Source of the DNA: Anaerococcus sp. Marseille-P3625
GTDB taxonomy: Bacteria > Bacillota > Clostridia > Tissierellales > Peptoniphilaceae
Reading direction: 5' to 3'
Length of the DNA stretch: 64,000 bases
Assembly (NCBI RefSeq): GCF_900232825.1
Contig: NZ_OCTP01000010.1
Span: forward strand, 1-64,000
In this document: positions 35,920-45,338 of the stretch, piece after piece
How the letters are laid out: the number at the start of each line of letters is the position of its first letter
Position numbering within the stretch: position 1 is the stretch's first letter
The notes under the pieces: model-generated
The model's input: the letters and a program-made list of their open reading frames with translations, nothing else
Told to the model about the DNA's origin: nothing
Databases searched by the model: none
Made by a program: the position numbers and the translations under genes

Positions 35920-38145
35920 ATGGAAAAAGATAAAAGAAAAGGTCTGATAATTACATTATTAATCATTCAATCTATAGTTTTTGCAATTTTGACAAGTTTT
36001 TATCTTGATTATAAATATAAAGAAAATTTTTCTAATATTGCCAAAGAATATAAGGAGATTTCTTTAAATAATATAGAATTTGATAAAAATAAGGCTGTTG
36101 GAGACTATTTGGAGCGATTTTTATCAGAAAAAAATGCTATTTTCTTAAAGCAAAAAGATGATTATGATTATGCGGGCAAAAAATTAGTGCACGTAACTTA
36201 CATTAGCGGAGACTATGAAGGAAGAAAAGCTGATCTAAATTTATCGTTTTTGAACCAAAAATATGCAAGCGATCAAAGCTTTAAAAAATTAAAAGAAGAT
36301 GGTGGAACGATAGGATTATTAAATAGCGATTATGAAATGATTGAGAAGACTCCAAAATTTATTATGGGAGATTCTTACGCCTTTATAAATCTAATTGGAA
36401 TGGGTAGACTCCAAGGCTTTAACGGAAAATATAAGGCTATTGGATTAACTGATGATGATGTCAAAGAATTTTACGAGAAAATTTCAGAAATTACTGGAAA
36501 ATCTATAGATGATATCAAAAATCAAACTGGTGGCATGGTAACAATGGGCGAAAATATTCCTTTATCATTTATTGGAATATATCTTGTAGTTAGTCTTGTT
36601 ATTTTGGCCATGCTAATAATTATTACAGTTTCTAAATTAGAAGATATGGGAGTTTATCTGCTTCAAGGCTGGTCAAAGGGCGAATACATAAAAAGTATTT
36701 ATGGACCTTTTAATAAAATCGCCTACATTTTACCGATTTTGTTTATTCCTTACGGATTTATTTTGTGTATGGGAAGCTTTAAAAGTCTGAAATACTATGG
36801 AATTTTCCTACTGGCAGGACTTTTAAATTTAATTTTGTTTTTGATTTTTGAATTTTTGGTTTCTTTGATACTAAGGACGGTTAAACCAATTGCTGCCATG
36901 CATGGAAGAATTAGCAAAAAAGGACTACTTGCTTTTGGAATATTTTTGTATATTTTGGTAAATGTTTCAACAAGCTTCTTATCTTTATCAGGAATTGATA
37001 AGTCAGTAGCAGAGCTAGTTAATCAAATAGAAACGAAAAATAGCTGGGAAGAAGTTTCTGATTATTATGTAAATACAACGTTTAATATTGGTAATGACTA
37101 TATGAATCCTCAAAATGGTGAAACTCCAACAATAGACAATGATTTTATAGATTTTTATAAATCAATTGCTGGCAAAGAAGGAGTAAAAACTATTCACACT
37201 GAATTTTATAGGGGAGAAAATTATGAAATATTTAAAAAGGAAAATGTTTATAAATATCCGCCAAATTTCTCCTTTGTAGAATTTAAGGCAGATAAAAATT
37301 ATATTAGCGAAGATATGGGAATAGAAATTACAAATCAGATGACGGATTTTGCCGAAAATGGATATCGTGTATATTTAATCCCAAAAACTTTTACAAAAGA
37401 TCAAAAAAACCAATTAGAAAAATATTTTACCGTAGATGATATAAAGAAAAATCAAGAATATGCCGACAAAGATTCCTATGACTTCCCTAAAATAAAAGGA
37501 GCAAAATTCTTTACTTATGAAAACGACAGAGAATATTTTGCCTTTCCAACTGATAAAGATGACGATAGATATGAGGATAAATTTCCTCTAAAGACTAATG
37601 AAGCTGTTATTTCATTAATCACTCCAGAAAATATCCTTTATTTTGAGGCTAAGTCCTTGCTAGGAGGAGGCGAAACTAATTCAACAATTAAGCTAAATCA
37701 AGAAGCTTACGATAAGTATATAAATAAAGAATATTACAAAAAATTTAATTTAGACGATAATATGCCAGAATTTGTAAAGATTAAAGATCTTATTACTGGA
37801 ATGATAAAAAGTCTTGCCCAAAGTATCGGAACTTTTGTATTAATCGCCATGCTATTTTCTGCTATGTGCATATTGATATTACTTACATTGATAAATCTTT
37901 ATAGGGAAATTTATTTAGAAGAAGTAAATATCAAAAAATTCCTAGGCTATGACAACAAAAAAATCTATAAGCCACTTTGGCTGGTAATAATTATTGCAAG
38001 CTTGATAAATTTATCGGTAGCCCTAATATGCCAATCTATTTTTGGCTTAATCCTAGCTCTAATAATTGGAGCTATGCAAATTATATTTATGATAAAACTA
38101 ACAAAAAGAGATCAATTTAATCTGTTAGTAGAATTTTTGAAATAG
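35920..38145 (+). CDS. Bacteriocin-associated integral membrane protein (DUF1430-like permease)
   Basis: A 741-residue permease-like protein. One N-terminal TM (~8-31) is followed by a ~180-residue outer domain, four TMs (~210-350), a second large outer domain (~360-625), and 3-4 C-terminal TMs (~630-735). This repeated TM-outer-TM layout matches the bacteriocin-associated membrane proteins paired with lactococcin-972-type ABC ATPases. It lies 8 bases before such an ATPase gene. No bacteriocin precursor is seen nearby, so substrate and direction (export or immunity) are open. Family assignment is from layout and partner. Confidence 0.65.
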   Translation: MEKDKRKGLIITLLIIQSIVFAILTSFYLDYKYKENFSNIAKEYKEISLNNIEFDKNKAVGDYLERFLSEKNAIFLKQKDDYDYAGKKLVHVTYISGDYEGRKADLNLSFLNQKYASDQSFKKLKEDGGTIGLLNSDYEMIEKTPKFIMGDSYAFINLIGMGRLQGFNGKYKAIGLTDDDVKEFYEKISEITGKSIDDIKNQTGGMVTMGENIPLSFIGIYLVVSLVILAMLIIITVSKLEDMGVYLLQGWSKGEYIKSIYGPFNKIAYILPILFIPYGFILCMGSFKSLKYYGIFLLAGLLNLILFLIFEFLVSLILRTVKPIAAMHGRISKKGLLAFGIFLYILVNVSTSFLSLSGIDKSVAELVNQIETKNSWEEVSDYYVNTTFNIGNDYMNPQNGETPTIDNDFIDFYKSIAGKEGVKTIHTEFYRGENYEIFKKENVYKYPPNFSFVEFKADKNYISEDMGIEITNQMTDFAENGYRVYLIPKTFTKDQKNQLEKYFTVDDIKKNQEYADKDSYDFPKIKGAKFFTYENDREYFAFPTDKDDDRYEDKFPLKTNEAVISLITPENILYFEAKSLLGGGETNSTIKLNQEAYDKYINKEYYKKFNLDDNMPEFVKIKDLITGMIKSLAQSIGTFVLIAMLFSAMCILILLTLINLYREIYLEEVNIKKFLGYDNKKIYKPLWLVIIIASLINLSVALICQSIFGLILALIIGAMQIIFMIKLTKRDQFNLLVEFLK

Positions 38146-38153
38146 GAGCATGT

Positions 38154-38798
38154 ATGAAACATTTACAAATAAAAAATATATCAAAATCATTTGGCAAGAA
38201 AAAAATAATCGACAACTTTTCTTTAGACCTAGAAAAAAACGAGATCCTTGCCATAGTTGGCAAAAGTGGTTCTGGCAAATCAACCTTATTAAATATGATT
38301 GGACTTTTAGAAGAATACGATAGCGGAGAAATTTTACTAAAAGAAAAACCACTTCCAAATATTAATAGCAAAGAAGCAACCCTTATAAGAAGAAATGAAA
38401 TAAACTATGTATTTCAAACAAACGCTCTTGTTAGCTCAAAAAGTGTAAAGGATAATCTTTTAATTGCCATGGAATATGTTAAAAAATCCAAAGAAGAAAA
38501 AGATAAGGATATAAAAAAGATTTTAGAAAAACTAGAAATCTTAGATTTGTTAGATCAAAAAATTAATACCATATCCGGTGGAGAAGCCCAAAGAGTTGCC
38601 ATAGCAAGATGCGTATTAAAGCCTGGAGATTTGATATTGGCAGATGAACCAACAGGATCCCTTGATCCAAAAATGAGCGATGAAGTCTTTAAATTACTTT
38701 TAAGTTTAAGAGATCTTTACGATAAAACCATAATAATTGTAAGCCACGATATGAAATTAGCAAATAATTGCGATAGGATAATCGACATTGACAAGTAA
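38154..38798 (+). CDS. ABC transporter ATPase, lactococcin-972/LolD/MacB-like
   Basis: A 214-residue ATPase with Walker A VGKSGSGKST, Q-loop VFQTNAL, signature ISGGEAQRVAIARC, Walker B LILADEPTGSLD and H-loop IVSHD. The short MacB/LolD-like type with EPTGSLD is the usual partner of DUF1430-type permeases. AGGAG precedes the ATG. No terminator is obvious downstream before the rimP promoter. Confidence 0.9.
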   Translation: MKHLQIKNISKSFGKKKIIDNFSLDLEKNEILAIVGKSGSGKSTLLNMIGLLEEYDSGEILLKEKPLPNINSKEATLIRRNEINYVFQTNALVSSKSVKDNLLIAMEYVKKSKEEKDKDIKKILEKLEILDLLDQKINTISGGEAQRVAIARCVLKPGDLILADEPTGSLDPKMSDEVFKLLLSLRDLYDKTIIIVSHDMKLANNCDRIIDIDK

Positions 38799-38835
38799 AA
38801 TGAGGTTAAAATTCAAAAAGTTCTTGAGATTTCAA

Positions 38836-38864
38836 TTGAATTGTTAAAAAAAGACAAGTATAAT
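38836..38864 (+). promoter_or_regulatory. Promoter of the rimP-nusA-infB operon
   Basis: TTGAAT (38836-38841), 17-base spacer, TATAAT (38859-38864), about 65 bases before the rimP ATG. Confidence 0.65.
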
Positions 38865-38876
38865 AAATTTAGTTAA

Positions 38877-38904
38877 AAGAGTGGGAGATTTTCCGCTCTT
38901 TTAT
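38877..38904 (+). promoter_or_regulatory. Leader hairpin before rimP
   Basis: AAGAGTGG (38877-38884) pairs with CCGCTCTT (38893-38900), one G-U, then TTATA. It starts near +7 of the transcript. Similar AGAGTGGG...CTCTT stems precede rimP/ylxS genes in other Firmicutes. It may stabilise the 5' end or act as a weak attenuator. Confidence 0.5.
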
Positions 38905-38928
38905 ATTGTATTAGCAAGGGATGGTAAG

Positions 38929-39378
38929 ATGGATTTAATTAATAAACTTAAAGAAAGCTTTGAAGAAGATATAAATACACTTGGATATGAACTTTGCGAC
39001 ATAGAATTTAAGGGTGGAAAGGATGGGAAAATCCTAACTTTTTATATCTATGATGAAGATGGAATAACTATTGAAGATTGTGAAAAAGTAAGTAATTTCA
39101 TTGATGAGAAACTTGACGAGCTTGATTTAATCAAATCTAGCTACTATCTGGAGGTATCAAGTCAAGATTTGTCAAGACCACTAAAAACTGACAGAGATTT
39201 GATTAGAAATTACAAGGAATTACTAAAAGTTAAGCTAAAAAATGGGAATAGTTTTTTAGGACATATCGAAGAAATTAACGATGATGATTTACTTTTTAGC
39301 CTAGAAAAATCAAATGAAGAAAAAAAATCAGTGCCAAGAGAAGAAATTAAGCAAATAAACATTGAAATTGTTTTTTAA
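38929..39378 (+). CDS. rimP: Ribosome maturation factor RimP
   Basis: A 149-residue factor for 30S subunit maturation. Seen: LGYELCDIEFKGG, LTFYIYDEDGITIEDCEKVS and YYLEVSSQDLSRPLKTDRDL, all typical. ATG 38929 follows AAGGGA; an in-frame GTG at 38881 lies inside the leader hairpin and is rejected. First gene of rimP-nusA-rnpM-infB-rbfA-nrnA-truB-ribF. Confidence 0.94.
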   Translation: MDLINKLKESFEEDINTLGYELCDIEFKGGKDGKILTFYIYDEDGITIEDCEKVSNFIDEKLDELDLIKSSYYLEVSSQDLSRPLKTDRDLIRNYKELLKVKLKNGNSFLGHIEEINDDDLLFSLEKSNEEKKSVPREEIKQINIEIVF

Positions 39379-39387
39379 GGAGAATTG

Positions 39388-40590
39388 ATGAATGAAGATT
39401 TCATGCTAGCCCTAGACGAGCTAGAGAAGGAAAAAAACATCGATAAAGAAATAATACTTGATGCCCTTGAAAAGGCTCTAGTTAAAAGTTATCAAAAAAA
39501 CTACGACAACGCAGAAAATGTGGATGTAGTTATAGATAAAGAAACTGGAAATATAGAAGTATTTGCCCTAAAAGATGTTGTTGAGAACGTGGATAATAGA
39601 GTAAATGAGATTTCTTTAAAAGATGCTAAAGAAATTGATAAAAATCTAGAAATTGGAGATGTGGCAAGAATAAAAATTGCCCCTAAAAATTTCGGTAGAG
39701 TAGCAGCTCAAACTGCAAGAAATATTGTAATCCAAAAAATTAGAGATGCACAAAGAGATTCTGTCTATGGTGAATACGTAGATAGAGAAAATGAAATGAT
39801 AACAGGAACAATCCAAAGAGAAGATAAATTCAATGTTTATGTAAATCTTGACAAAATTGAAGGAGTTGTTCCAGTAAAAGAGCAAGTTGCAGGCGAAAAA
39901 TATATAGCAAATGAAAGAATGAAATTTCTTATAAAAGATGTAAGAAGTTCCTCAAAAGAACCTCAAATTATTCTTTCACGTGCAAGCGAAAATCTAGTAA
40001 CAAGACTTTTTGAACTTGAAGTTCCAGAAATCACAGATGGAATCATCGAAATATATTCCATAGCAAGAGAAGCTGGAAGCAGGACAAAAATAGCCGTATT
40101 TTCAAATGATGATGGCATAGACGCTGTTGGAGCTTGCATAGGATATAAAGGTATTCGTGTAAATTCTATAGTAGAAGAATTACAAAATGAAAAAATAGAC
40201 ATAATAAACTATGACAAAGACATTAAAAAATTCATTTCAAATGCTCTTTCACCAGCAGATATAGTAGAAGTTTTGGTAAATGAAAACAAAAAACAATCAC
40301 TAGTAGTAGTAAATGAATATCAACTTTCCCTAGCTATAGGAAAAGAAGGCCAAAATGCAAGGCTTGCTGCAAGATTAACCGGTTGGAAAATAGACATAAA
40401 ATCAAAAGAAGATTTTGATAAGATGAGTAAAGATGAAATCGACCAACTACTTGGATTAGTAGAAAATTCTGATAGCAAAGATAAAGAAGAAATATTATCC
40501 GAAGATGAATTTAAAGTAGCAAATACTGATGAGAGTATTTTGGATAACGAAGAAGTAAACGAAGACCATGATTTAGAGGAATTAGAATAA
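39388..40590 (+). CDS. nusA: Transcription termination/antitermination factor NusA
   Basis: A 400-residue protein: N-terminal RNA-polymerase-binding domain (~1-125), S1 domain (~135-200: ITGTIQREDKFNVYVNLDKIEGVVP), two KH domains (~230-345: DAVGACIGYKGIRVNSIVEEL, LAIGKEGQNARLAARLTGWKI) and an acidic tail. It lacks the E. coli C-terminal repeats, as usual in Firmicutes. ATG 39388 is better spaced from AAGGAG than TTG 39385. Confidence 0.97.
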   Translation: MNEDFMLALDELEKEKNIDKEIILDALEKALVKSYQKNYDNAENVDVVIDKETGNIEVFALKDVVENVDNRVNEISLKDAKEIDKNLEIGDVARIKIAPKNFGRVAAQTARNIVIQKIRDAQRDSVYGEYVDRENEMITGTIQREDKFNVYVNLDKIEGVVPVKEQVAGEKYIANERMKFLIKDVRSSSKEPQIILSRASENLVTRLFELEVPEITDGIIEIYSIAREAGSRTKIAVFSNDDGIDAVGACIGYKGIRVNSIVEELQNEKIDIINYDKDIKKFISNALSPADIVEVLVNENKKQSLVVVNEYQLSLAIGKEGQNARLAARLTGWKIDIKSKEDFDKMSKDEIDQLLGLVENSDSKDKEEILSEDEFKVANTDESILDNEEVNEDHDLEELE

Positions 40591-40857
40591 ATGGCAAAAA
40601 TAAAAAAGATTCCACAAAGAAAATGTATTGCTTGTGGGAAGCTTTATGACAAAAAAGATCTCCTTAGAATAGTAGACAATAAGGAGCTTGGAATTGTAAT
40701 AGATGAAACAGGAAAACTTAACGGTAGAGGAGCCTATATTTGCAAAAACAAGGCTTGTCTTGAAGAAGTTAAGAAGAATAATAAGCTTAATCGAGTATTC
40801 AAACAAAAGATTGATGACAAACTTTATGAGGAGATAGAAGCTTATGAAATAAAGTAA
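40591..40857 (+). CDS. rnpM: YlxR family protein RnpM (RNase P modulator)
   Basis: An 88-residue DUF448 protein with IPQRKCIACGKLYDKKDLLRIV and GRGAYICKNKACLEE. The family binds RNase P RNA and modulates its activity in Firmicutes. It starts immediately after the nusA stop codon. The L7Ae-like ylxQ, usually next, is missing; infB follows after 10 bases. Confidence 0.92.
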   Translation: MAKIKKIPQRKCIACGKLYDKKDLLRIVDNKELGIVIDETGKLNGRGAYICKNKACLEEVKKNNKLNRVFKQKIDDKLYEEIEAYEIK

Positions 40858-40867
40858 GGGGTAGAAT

Positions 40868-43126
40868 ATGGCTAACAAAATGAGAGTGTACGAACTAGCA
40901 AAAGAACATGAAATGCCAGCTAAAGAAATGGTTAAATTTCTAAATGAGGAGTTTGGGCTTGATATCAAATCTCATATGTCAAATGTAAGTGGCGAAGATT
41001 TAGAAATAATCAATGAATATTTCAAAGAAGAAAAAGAAAAAAAGAATAAGAAAAATGAAAAAGCTAACAAAGAGCTAGAAAAAAGCCATAATAGCGAGAA
41101 AAAAACCAATAAACCGAGTATGAAAAATAAAAAGAAAATACAAGATTTAAGAGATGTTGTAGATGAAATAGATGATTATGACGATGAACTTGTCATAACC
41201 AAAGAAAAATTTACAAAATCAAATAAGATTACTAAACAGAAAAAATCTGACCAAACAAAAAGTTTTTTAAATGAAGACTTTAACAAGGTTAAGAAAAATA
41301 GGAAGAAAAAAACTAAGAAATCAAGAGGATCAAAAACTATCAATCAGTCAAATAACAACAACAAAGATAAAAATTCAAAAATAGAAATACCAGAAGTCAT
41401 AAACGTAGGCCAATTTGCAGAAAAAATTGGTGAAAGTGCCAACGCAATAATTGGAAAACTTATTCAATTAGGGATAATGGCAGGATTAAATGATCCGATA
41501 GATTTTGAACAAGCTGAATTAATAGCCATGGATTTTGGTAAGGAAATTAGCTTAGAGCAAGAATATTCAGCCGTTGAAGAGCAAGAGATAGATCTTGATT
41601 ACGAAGATAAAGAAAGTGATCTTATAACAAGAGCACCAGTTGTTTCAGTAATGGGCCATGTTGATCACGGTAAAACTTCAATACTCGATCGCATAAGAGA
41701 TAGCCATGTCACAAGAGGTGAAGCTGGCGGAATAACTCAACATATAGGAGCTTATTGCGTAAATCTAGATGCAGGGGCTATAACATTTCTTGATACACCA
41801 GGACACGAGGCATTTACAGAAATGAGAATGAGAGGAGCTCAATCTACAGATATAGCAATCCTTGTAGTAGCAGCAGATGATGGAGTTATGCCTCAAACTG
41901 TCGAAGCAATAAACCATGCAAAAGCAGCAAATATTCCAATAGTCGTAGCAGTAAATAAATGTGATAAGGAAGAAGCTGATCCTAATAGAGTAAAACAAGA
42001 ATTAATGGAATATGGACTAGTATCTGAAGATTGGGGTGGAGATACAATTACAGTAAATGTATCTGCCAAAACTGGTCAAGGAATTGACGAGCTATTAGAA
42101 ATGGTCTTATTAGTAGCAGAAATGAAAGAGCTAAAGGCAAATCCTAATAGAAATGCAGTAGGACTAATAATTGAGGCGCAATTAGATAAAGCTCGTGGTC
42201 CAGTTGCAACAGTTCTAGTACAAAAAGGAACTTTGCATGAAGGAGATTATGTTCTAACTGGATCATCTTCAGGAAGAATCCGTGCAATGTTTGACTCAAA
42301 AGGTGAACAAATCAAAGAAGCTGGTCCTTCAATCCCAGTTCAAATTTTAGGCTTATCCGATGTTGCAGAAGCTGGAGATAAATTATTTGCAGTTGAAGAT
42401 GAAAAAATAGCTCGTTCTTATGCAGCAAAAGCTAGCGAACAAAAAAGAGAAGAAAGACTTATGGCAAGAGGTGCAAGTCTTGAAGAACTTTCTGGAGAAG
42501 CAACTGAAGGGAAACTAAAAGATCTAAATATAATAGTAAAAACAGATGTTAAAGGAACAGTTGATGCTGTAAGCCAATCATTAATCAAACTTTCAAACGA
42601 TGAGGTCAAAGTAACAGTAGTAGCTGGAGCTGTAGGTGGAATTACAGAATCAGATGTATTATTAGCTCAAGCTTCAAATGCAATAATTATAGGCTTTAAC
42701 GTTCGTCCAACCCAAGGAGCAATGGAAAGAGCTAAAGATAATAACATTGAAATTAGAACCTACAGTGTTATATACGAAGCAATTGAAGATGTAGAAAAAG
42801 CTATTAAGGGAATGCTAGATCCAGAATTTAGCGAAGAAATTTTAGGTCGTGCTGAAGTTCGTGATACTTTCAAAGTTCCATCAGTAGGAACCATAGCAGG
42901 AGTTATGGTAACAAATGGAACAATTCCAAGAAGAGCAAAAATCAGACTACTTAGAGATAATGTAGTGATATTTGATGGCGATATTTCATCAATGAAAAGA
43001 TTTAAAGATGATGCCAAAGAATTAGCTTCAGGCTATGAGGGCGGAATTGGACTAAATAGATTTAATGATATCAAAGTAGGAGATGAGATGGAAGCCTACG
43101 AGATAGTTGAAAAAGAGAGAATATAA
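40868..43126 (+). CDS. infB: Translation initiation factor IF-2
   Basis: A 752-residue GTPase that places fMet-tRNA on the 30S subunit. A small N-terminal IF2N module (RVYELAKEHEMPAKEMVKFL) and Lys-rich linker (~55-165) precede a second IF2N, then the G domain: VMGHVDHGKTS (G1), GGITQHIGAY (G2), FLDTPGHEAF (G3), VNKCD (G4), SAKTGQG (G5), and domains II-IV. Full length. The stop overlaps rbfA by one base (TAATG). Confidence 0.98.
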   Translation: MANKMRVYELAKEHEMPAKEMVKFLNEEFGLDIKSHMSNVSGEDLEIINEYFKEEKEKKNKKNEKANKELEKSHNSEKKTNKPSMKNKKKIQDLRDVVDEIDDYDDELVITKEKFTKSNKITKQKKSDQTKSFLNEDFNKVKKNRKKKTKKSRGSKTINQSNNNNKDKNSKIEIPEVINVGQFAEKIGESANAIIGKLIQLGIMAGLNDPIDFEQAELIAMDFGKEISLEQEYSAVEEQEIDLDYEDKESDLITRAPVVSVMGHVDHGKTSILDRIRDSHVTRGEAGGITQHIGAYCVNLDAGAITFLDTPGHEAFTEMRMRGAQSTDIAILVVAADDGVMPQTVEAINHAKAANIPIVVAVNKCDKEEADPNRVKQELMEYGLVSEDWGGDTITVNVSAKTGQGIDELLEMVLLVAEMKELKANPNRNAVGLIIEAQLDKARGPVATVLVQKGTLHEGDYVLTGSSSGRIRAMFDSKGEQIKEAGPSIPVQILGLSDVAEAGDKLFAVEDEKIARSYAAKASEQKREERLMARGASLEELSGEATEGKLKDLNIIVKTDVKGTVDAVSQSLIKLSNDEVKVTVVAGAVGGITESDVLLAQASNAIIIGFNVRPTQGAMERAKDNNIEIRTYSVIYEAIEDVEKAIKGMLDPEFSEEILGRAEVRDTFKVPSVGTIAGVMVTNGTIPRRAKIRLLRDNVVIFDGDISSMKRFKDDAKELASGYEGGIGLNRFNDIKVGDEMEAYEIVEKERI

Positions 43127-43509
43127 TGAAAAAAATTAGAACTGAAAGAATTGGAGCAGAAGTTCAGAAGGAATTATCCAAAATAATTCGTGATGACTTA
43201 AACGATCCAAGACTTTCTGACATAGCAAGTATTTCGGTAACAGAAGTCAATGTTACAAACGACCTATCTTATGCAGATTGTTATATATCAGTCCTTGGAG
43301 ATAAAGATAAAAAAGATGATGTAATGGATGCCATAAATCAAGCCAAAGGTTATATCAAGATGCTAATAGGAGATCGTATGAGACTAAGGTCAATGCCAGA
43401 ATTTCGTTTTAAACTTGATAAATCCATAGAATATGGTGCATACATGGATAAACTAATAGCAGAAACAATCGAAAAAGACGAAAGGTCTCATAGAGAAGAT
43501 GAAAATTAA
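43126..43509 (+). CDS. rbfA: Ribosome-binding factor RbfA
   Basis: A 127-residue KH-fold 16S maturation factor: RTERIGAEVQKELSKIIRDDL, VTEVNVTNDLSYADCYISVLG, MRLRSMPEFRFKLDKSIEYG. Coupled to infB by TAATG and overlapping the next gene by 11 bases. Confidence 0.96.
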   Translation: MKKIRTERIGAEVQKELSKIIRDDLNDPRLSDIASISVTEVNVTNDLSYADCYISVLGDKDKKDDVMDAINQAKGYIKMLIGDRMRLRSMPEFRFKLDKSIEYGAYMDKLIAETIEKDERSHREDEN

Positions 43510-44461
43510 TAATGAAAAATTATTAAAATTAAAAGAATTAATAGATCAGGCAGAAACAATAGCTATAGCTTCTCACGTAAATCCTGACGGGGATAATATA
43601 GGCTCAACATTAGCGTTTGCAAGATCTCTAAGAAATTATGGCAAAAAATGTGATGTCATTGGCCATGATGAGATAGACAATTATCTTAAATTTTTGCCTG
43701 ATCTTAAATACTATTCAAAGGATTATAAAGATTCTTATGATTTATTTTTGATCTTGGATTGCTCAGAGCTAAATAGGATAGGAAAGGCTGTTTCCATAGC
43801 AGAAAATTCTAAAAAAACAGCAGTTATTGACCACCACGTTGGAGGAAAAATCCAATCTGATTTAAACATAATAGTTGATGACTCACCAGCTACTTGCGAG
43901 CTAGTCTATGAAATAATTGATAGATTAGATTTTCCATTAGATGAAATAACAGCTACCTTATTATTTGCTGGCATAGTTACAGATACTGGAAGATTTATGT
44001 ATGCCGATGTAAGCGAAAATACCTTTAATATTGCAGGTAAACTTTCAACAAAAGGCGCTGATATGCAATTTGTTTACAAAAATCTTTACCAATCAAAGCC
44101 AATAAATGTGATGAAATTTGAAAATGAAATGATTTCAAATGCTGAATTTTTTGACGATAAAGTTTTCTCCCTAGCAAGTATTGCACTTGTAGAAAAACAC
44201 AAAGTTCAAATGGGAGATGCAGAAAATGTGGTAAATGCTCTTCGAGATCTAGAAGGAATTGAAATATCAATGCTTTTGAAAGAATATGGAGAAAATGAAT
44301 ATAAAATCTCACTACGCTCAAAAGATGTAGATGTTTCCAAAACAGCTCGTGAAAACGGAGGCGGTGGTCACATTAGAGCAAGTGGATTTTCGATATTTGA
44401 AGAAAATTTAGAAAAAGCTAAGCAAAAAGCCTTGGAAATACTAAAAAATATAGATGATTAG
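43499..44461 (+). CDS. nrnA: DHH/DHHA1 phosphoesterase NrnA (nanoRNase / pAp phosphatase)
   Basis: A 320-residue bifunctional oligoribonuclease and pAp phosphatase by family. DHH motifs: ASHVNPDGDNIGS, LILDCSELNRIG, VIDHHVGG, DDSPATCELV; the DHHA1 half ends GGGGHIRASGFSI. It stands between rbfA and truB as in many Firmicutes, overlapping both (11 and 8 bases). Confidence 0.93.
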   Translation: MKINNEKLLKLKELIDQAETIAIASHVNPDGDNIGSTLAFARSLRNYGKKCDVIGHDEIDNYLKFLPDLKYYSKDYKDSYDLFLILDCSELNRIGKAVSIAENSKKTAVIDHHVGGKIQSDLNIIVDDSPATCELVYEIIDRLDFPLDEITATLLFAGIVTDTGRFMYADVSENTFNIAGKLSTKGADMQFVYKNLYQSKPINVMKFENEMISNAEFFDDKVFSLASIALVEKHKVQMGDAENVVNALRDLEGIEISMLLKEYGENEYKISLRSKDVDVSKTARENGGGGHIRASGFSIFEENLEKAKQKALEILKNIDD

Positions 44462-45338
44462 TGGAATTTTAAATATAAATAAAGAAAAAGGAATATCATC
44501 AAATAAGTGTGTAAGTTTGGTTAAAAAATCTCTCGATACAAAAAAAGTAGGACATACTGGCACGCTTGATTTGGAAGCTAGTGGAGTTTTGCCAATAGTC
44601 ATAGGCAAGGCCACAAGAGTTTCAGATTTTTTGATGGATGAGAAAAAAGAATACATCACTGAAGCAATTTTTGGCAAAAAAACCGATACTTTAGATTATT
44701 CTGGCAAAATTATTAACCAATCCCAAGTGGTTTTTGATAAAAATACCTTGTTAGAAAAAATGCTGGAATTTAAAGGGCAAATAAGGCAAATTCCACCCAT
44801 GTATTCAGCCATAAAAATAAATGGCGAAAAAATGTACGATTTGGCAAGAAAAGGCATAGAAGTCCAAAGAAAAGAAAGAATCGTTACAATTTACGATTTC
44901 ACTCTGAAAGATTTTTCCTTTCCCCAAGCAACTTTTAAAATAACTTGCTCAAAGGGAACCTACATTAGAACCTTAATCGATGATTTAGGAGAAAGTCTTG
45001 GTTCTTTTGCCTATGTAAATAGCCTAATTCGCAGCAAAGTTGGAGATTTTCATATAGAAAATTCCATAAAATCAGAAGATTTGCTAAATATTGACAAAGA
45101 AGAAATAATTAAAAAGATAAAGCCAGTAGATTTTGCCCTAAAAGCTTATAAAGAAATAATTTTGGATAAATCTTACCTCAGACAAGCGACAAATGGAATG
45201 ACCATGAGAATTGATAAAATTTATTCGGACGATTTATTAAGGGTCTATGTTGAAGATGAATTTATTGGTCTTGGTAAAAATTTTAAAAGTAACAATCAGT
45301 ATTTTCTAAAAATGGAGAAAGTATTTTATGAGAAATAA
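44454..45338 (+). CDS. truB: tRNA pseudouridine-55 synthase TruB
   Basis: A 294-residue enzyme that makes pseudouridine 55 in the T loop of tRNAs. Catalytic motif KVGHTGTLDLEASGVLP (Asp nucleophile), then QIPPMYSAIKINGEKMYDLARKG and SKGTYIRTLIDDLGE. Overlaps nrnA and ribF. Confidence 0.96.
   Translation: MISGILNINKEKGISSNKCVSLVKKSLDTKKVGHTGTLDLEASGVLPIVIGKATRVSDFLMDEKKEYITEAIFGKKTDTLDYSGKIINQSQVVFDKNTLLEKMLEFKGQIRQIPPMYSAIKINGEKMYDLARKGIEVQRKERIVTIYDFTLKDFSFPQATFKITCSKGTYIRTLIDDLGESLGSFAYVNSLIRSKVGDFHIENSIKSEDLLNIDKEEIIKKIKPVDFALKAYKEIILDKSYLRQATNGMTMRIDKIYSDDLLRVYVEDEFIGLGKNFKSNNQYFLKMEKVFYEK

Noticed and set aside
38881-38928. Longer rimP reading frame starting at GTG 38881
   Set aside because: The start would lie inside the leader hairpin without an SD, and the extra residues are not part of the conserved RimP N-terminus.
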